Below are positions 61,694-64,000 of a DNA stretch of 64,000 nt, in pieces. The DNA is taken from assembly GCA_905233695.1 (NCBI GenBank), contig CAJODN010000016.1:53991-117990 (forward strand), given 5' to 3'. Numbering within the stretch: the first letter of the stretch is position 1; each line of letters begins with the position of its first letter. The notes under the pieces were generated by a model. That model was given only the letters and a program-made list of their open reading frames with translations. It did not search any database and was not told the DNA's origin. The DNA is from an uncultured Lachnospiraceae bacterium (GTDB lineage Bacteria > Bacillota > Clostridia > Lachnospirales > Lachnospiraceae). The translations under genes and the position numbers were made by a program.

Positions 61694-62404
61694 CTATACC
61701 AGACCTTTGTTAAGTGATATCCAATCAATATACTCTTTGGTCTCAGGCGACTTTTTACCAATTTCCATTCCGATAATAATCTTACCGTCAGTCAACGTCT
61801 GCCTTCTTATTACGTTTGCATTAACAGACATTGTTCTCGTAGAGTCTTTTCCCGAATTATCAAAATCGGCTGTCTCTGTCCACGTAACAGTAGCCGGCTG
61901 TCCCTTATGATGCGGTGCATCGGTGTTTTCAATCAGTATTCCTATTCCTTCTTGACTGATATCTTTTACCACACATTTCTCTGATTTAGACACAGTCCAC
62001 TTAACCTCTCCTTCAATTTCAACCGGAAAACGAGGATAGTTACGTCTGTCATACGGCATTACGCTCTTACTTGAGGTGATACTCATAACCGTAGTCCCTC
62101 CGATATTAACAGAGCTTACGGCTACATCCTCCCAGCGATATATCTTGCCGCTCTTAAGCGTCAGGATCAGCGAGCATTCAACACTATGGAATTCAAAATC
62201 AATAATCTTCCTGTCATATTCAAAATCATCAATAATTATATAGTGCCTAATATTTTTCTGATTCATGAAAATGTTCACTTTGGCACGAAGTGTCTTGTCA
62301 GTCATAAGATTGACATCATAATCATACAGTGCCTTCGTCGCCGGATCGTGACATGATAACTTAAGCGCACAGTCTGTGGCTTTATTAACGTCCTCTATAT
62401 ACAT
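61694..62404 (-). CDS. PilZ-domain protein
   Basis: A 236-residue cyclic-di-GMP receptor candidate. The N-terminal ~105 residues are a beta-rich domain. The C-terminal PilZ domain starts near residue 117 with the binding loop DRRNYPRFPVEIEGEV, followed by KDISQEGIGILI. This arrangement is YcgR-like without a motility gene nearby. An HD-GYP phosphodiesterase gene lies immediately upstream, so receptor and degrading enzyme are neighbours. Confidence 0.82.
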   Translation of the reverse strand: MYIEDVNKATDCALKLSCHDPATKALYDYDVNLMTDKTLRAKVNIFMNQKNIRHYIIIDDFEYDRKIIDFEFHSVECSLILTLKSGKIYRWEDVAVSSVNIGGTTVMSITSSKSVMPYDRRNYPRFPVEIEGEVKWTVSKSEKCVVKDISQEGIGILIENTDAPHHKGQPATVTWTETADFDNSGKDSTRTMSVNANVIRRQTLTDGKIIIGMEIGKKSPETKEYIDWISLNKGLV

Positions 62405-62771
62405 TCAGTATTCTCCCTTCTTTTTTTTTAATCTCACACGTCTCTAAGTACTTTAATACTATTATACCAAATATTTAGCGCAACGACTGTATTTTTTAAC
62501 TTTTTTATTTTATCAACGCAAGCCTTTATTGAATTGCTGCTCTGTTGTTTTGTTGAACAAATCTTAACAGACCTTGTCCCACAAAATGTCGACACAGAAA
62601 ATCCCCCTAAGTAGATTTTGGTTATTTACCTTGTCTACTTAAGGGGAATCACATTTTCATAATCAAAATACCAAAAACATCCGGATATATATCTCTGTAT
62701 ATCGCATATTCTTCTGATGTCCTGCCGAAGTCAAATGATTTTCCGCTATCTATACGTGAGTCTGTCCCTTC
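62405..62771. other. 367-nt intergenic region with promoter and hairpin
   Basis: No gene is seen. On the minus strand a TGGTATAAT extended -10 (62461-62469) lies about 55 nt before the PilZ ATG. At 62612-62650 a strong inverted repeat CCCCC-TAAGTAGA / TCTACTTA-AGGGG could terminate transcription from the HD-GYP gene. It is preceded by CACAGAAAATC, which resembles the loop of family 1 elements (CATACAGAAAATC), so this may be a distant relative. A GTCCCACA/TGTCGACA region adjoins it. Confidence 0.5.
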
Positions 62772-63665
62772 CTATTTAATACTGACCTGTGTCGGAATAC
62801 ATTTCTCCAGTTCTTCTTTCGGAATAGTTAAAAAGATATCGACTAGTTCCTTATCAAGCTGTGTTCCTGCTACTTCTGAAATAATCTTTATCGCATCCTC
62901 ATGCGTTCTCGGTTCTTTATATGACCTTCTCATGGTAATTGCCGAATAGGTATCTGCTATTGCGATAATCTTTGCCGCAACAGGGATATCCATAGCCTTC
63001 GCTTTATAGTATCCGTTCCCGTCAATCCTCTCGTGGTGATACAGAATCCAGTCCCTTATCGACGCGAATGAATCCAGCGGCTTAAGAATCTTTACTCCCA
63101 CCTTCGGATGGGTGCGCATAATTTCCCATTCTTCTTCTGTCAGTTTTGCGGGCTTGTTAAGTATTGCCTCCGGTACACCCAATTTCCCAACGTCATGCAT
63201 AAGAGCCGCATATTCAAGACTGACAGGGTTGATCCCAGTCTTTATATGGCTTGGAATATATCTATAAAAAAGCATTGTGATCTCTTGCACATGGCGACTG
63301 TGACCGTTCAGATTAGGATCCCTGGCATCAATCACGCCCACAAGGACCTCTGCGATATCAATACTTCGTTTTTTAACTGTATCAAGAAGTCCGTACATGA
63401 GCGTAAGCACTATCATCACAAATAAACTTCCGCCGAAAAGCACCATTGCCATCATAATGTCAGGCTTTGAAAAGATGGCTATAAAAAGATATCCTATTAA
63501 AAAGAATATAAGCAATACTAAAGCCAGATACTTTCTTAACCTATCACGTCGGCTTCCTGCGGACAGAACATCATGTGTTGAACGAAGGAAAATGATATAC
63601 CTTGTTATATTTGTAACCATCACAAGCGCTCCTATGATGATTAATGCAATAATCAGAATCTCCAC
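62772..63665 (-). CDS. HD-GYP domain phosphodiesterase, membrane-bound
   Basis: A 297-residue protein with three N-terminal membrane segments and an HD-GYP domain. The HD motif is ALMHDVGKLGVPEAILNKP near residue 154, and the second metal motif is YHHERIDGNGYYKAK near 205. In the GYP signature the proline is replaced by Tyr (GYY), while the metal ligands are kept. The likely substrate is cyclic-di-GMP. The start codon is GTG with only a weak binding site. It lies upstream of the PilZ gene. Confidence 0.85.
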   Translation of the reverse strand: MEILIIALIIIGALVMVTNITRYIIFLRSTHDVLSAGSRRDRLRKYLALVLLIFFLIGYLFIAIFSKPDIMMAMVLFGGSLFVMIVLTLMYGLLDTVKKRSIDIAEVLVGVIDARDPNLNGHSRHVQEITMLFYRYIPSHIKTGINPVSLEYAALMHDVGKLGVPEAILNKPAKLTEEEWEIMRTHPKVGVKILKPLDSFASIRDWILYHHERIDGNGYYKAKAMDIPVAAKIIAIADTYSAITMRRSYKEPRTHEDAIKIISEVAGTQLDKELVDIFLTIPKEELEKCIPTQVSIK

Positions 63666-63755
63666 TGCTCTTGTTTACCTACCATTTCTCTTACTCATAT
63701 GAGCATTTTCATTTAAATACCCACCAACTATATGTCGTCATAATTAAGTCACTTT

Positions 63756-63761
63756 ATTATA
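63756..63761 (-). promoter_or_regulatory. -10 element upstream of the HD-GYP gene
   Basis: Minus-strand TATAAT about 90 nt before the GTG start. The -35 is poor. Confidence 0.3.
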
Positions 63762-63823
63762 GCACGGTAGCAGAAAAACATAAAGGAAGACTACCTCGCA
63801 AAAATATTTCTTCCTTCGTCTTT

Positions 63824-64000
63824 TTATTCAAACATCTCTACTGCTTTCTTAAGATTATCTGTAATAGGAAGATGTTGAGGACAGGCCTTCTCGCACCGCT
63901 TACATTCGATACAATCAGATGCCTTACCACCTTCTGCTACAGCTTTGTCATAAGCTTCCTTAGCTTCTTTAGCAAGTCCGTTTCCAAGCTTTTTATTCAT
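63824..64000 (-). CDS. 3' end of a ferredoxin-type aldo/keto reductase (partial)
   Basis: The last 59 codons of a gene that continues beyond the window; it is not in the ORF track. The translation contains CIECKRCEKACPQHLPI, the 4Fe-4S-type C-terminal motif found in a family of aldo/keto reductases of anaerobes, then NLKKAVEMFE and the stop. The ATG at the window edge is probably internal. Confidence 0.75.
   Translation of the reverse strand: MNKKLGNGLAKEAKEAYDKAVAEGGKASDCIECKRCEKACPQHLPITDNLKKAVEMFE

Overview
The window looks like a chromosomal segment of a low-to-moderate GC, Gram-positive Clostridia member, most likely of the family Lachnospiraceae (Butyrivibrio/Roseburia-like). The pointers are strong AGGAGG-type ribosome binding sites, MecA and ClpX, a SCIFF peptide with its radical SAM maturase, an AlgI/Dlt-type envelope cassette, and HD-GYP/PilZ cyclic-di-GMP signalling. 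Nearly all genes lie on the minus strand. The genus is inference; there is no rRNA in the window.

Layout by region. (1) 0-6.2 kb: branched-chain amino acid and serine genes leuB, ilvD, ilvB (no small subunit beside it) and serC. (2) 6.3-8.6 kb: a secreted Cthe_2159-type beta-helix carbohydrate-binding protein. (3) 8.8-10.8 kb: an XRE repressor/unknown-protein pair with a palindromic operator, then mecA and a DUF2752 membrane protein from overlapping divergent promoters. (4) 10.8-19.2 kb: a four-gene signalling operon with a membrane HD-GYP phosphodiesterase, a giant propeller hybrid histidine kinase, a stand-alone receiver and an HD-GYP-like protein without its metal ligands. (5) 19.4-30.1 kb: PAP2 phosphatase, flavodoxin-like reductase, tRNA-Leu(CAA), lysA, a frameshifted transglutaminase-like lipoprotein, amidase, ptsI-like, clpX, lipase-like hydrolase and an MFS transporter. 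(6) 30.2-38.2 kb: hydrolase, dapB, dapA, a CobO-like P-loop protein, typA, a NifX-like protein, serS and glyA. (7) 38.2-43.4 kb: secDF and the SCIFF locus scfB/scfA (scfA is too short for the ORF track) facing a DHH phosphoesterase. (8) 43.5-51.5 kb: mrp, mtnA, a SleB-type hydrolase, ilvN, a second ilvB, folA, thyA and an unknown anchored protein. (9) 51.7-60.7 kb: nadB-nadC-nadA running directly into SGNH protein, adenylating ligase, carrier protein, PLP decarboxylase and MBOAT. (10) 60.8-64 kb: fructosamine-kinase-like protein, PilZ protein, HD-GYP protein and the 3' end of a ferredoxin-type aldo/keto reductase.

Two things stand out. The first is a family of large intergenic hairpins (at least seven copies) with conserved loop sequences and stems that change in sequence but stay complementary. 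One module appears in matched numbers on both arms (0/0, 1/1, 2/2), which suggests nested growth and selection on a folded structure. The second is an adenylation-carrier-decarboxylase-MBOAT-SGNH cassette. It resembles a dlt operon but carries a fold-III PLP decarboxylase, so it may attach a decarboxylated or otherwise modified amino acid to an envelope polymer. A second, smaller hairpin family sits just upstream of the ribosome binding site of several operon-internal genes.
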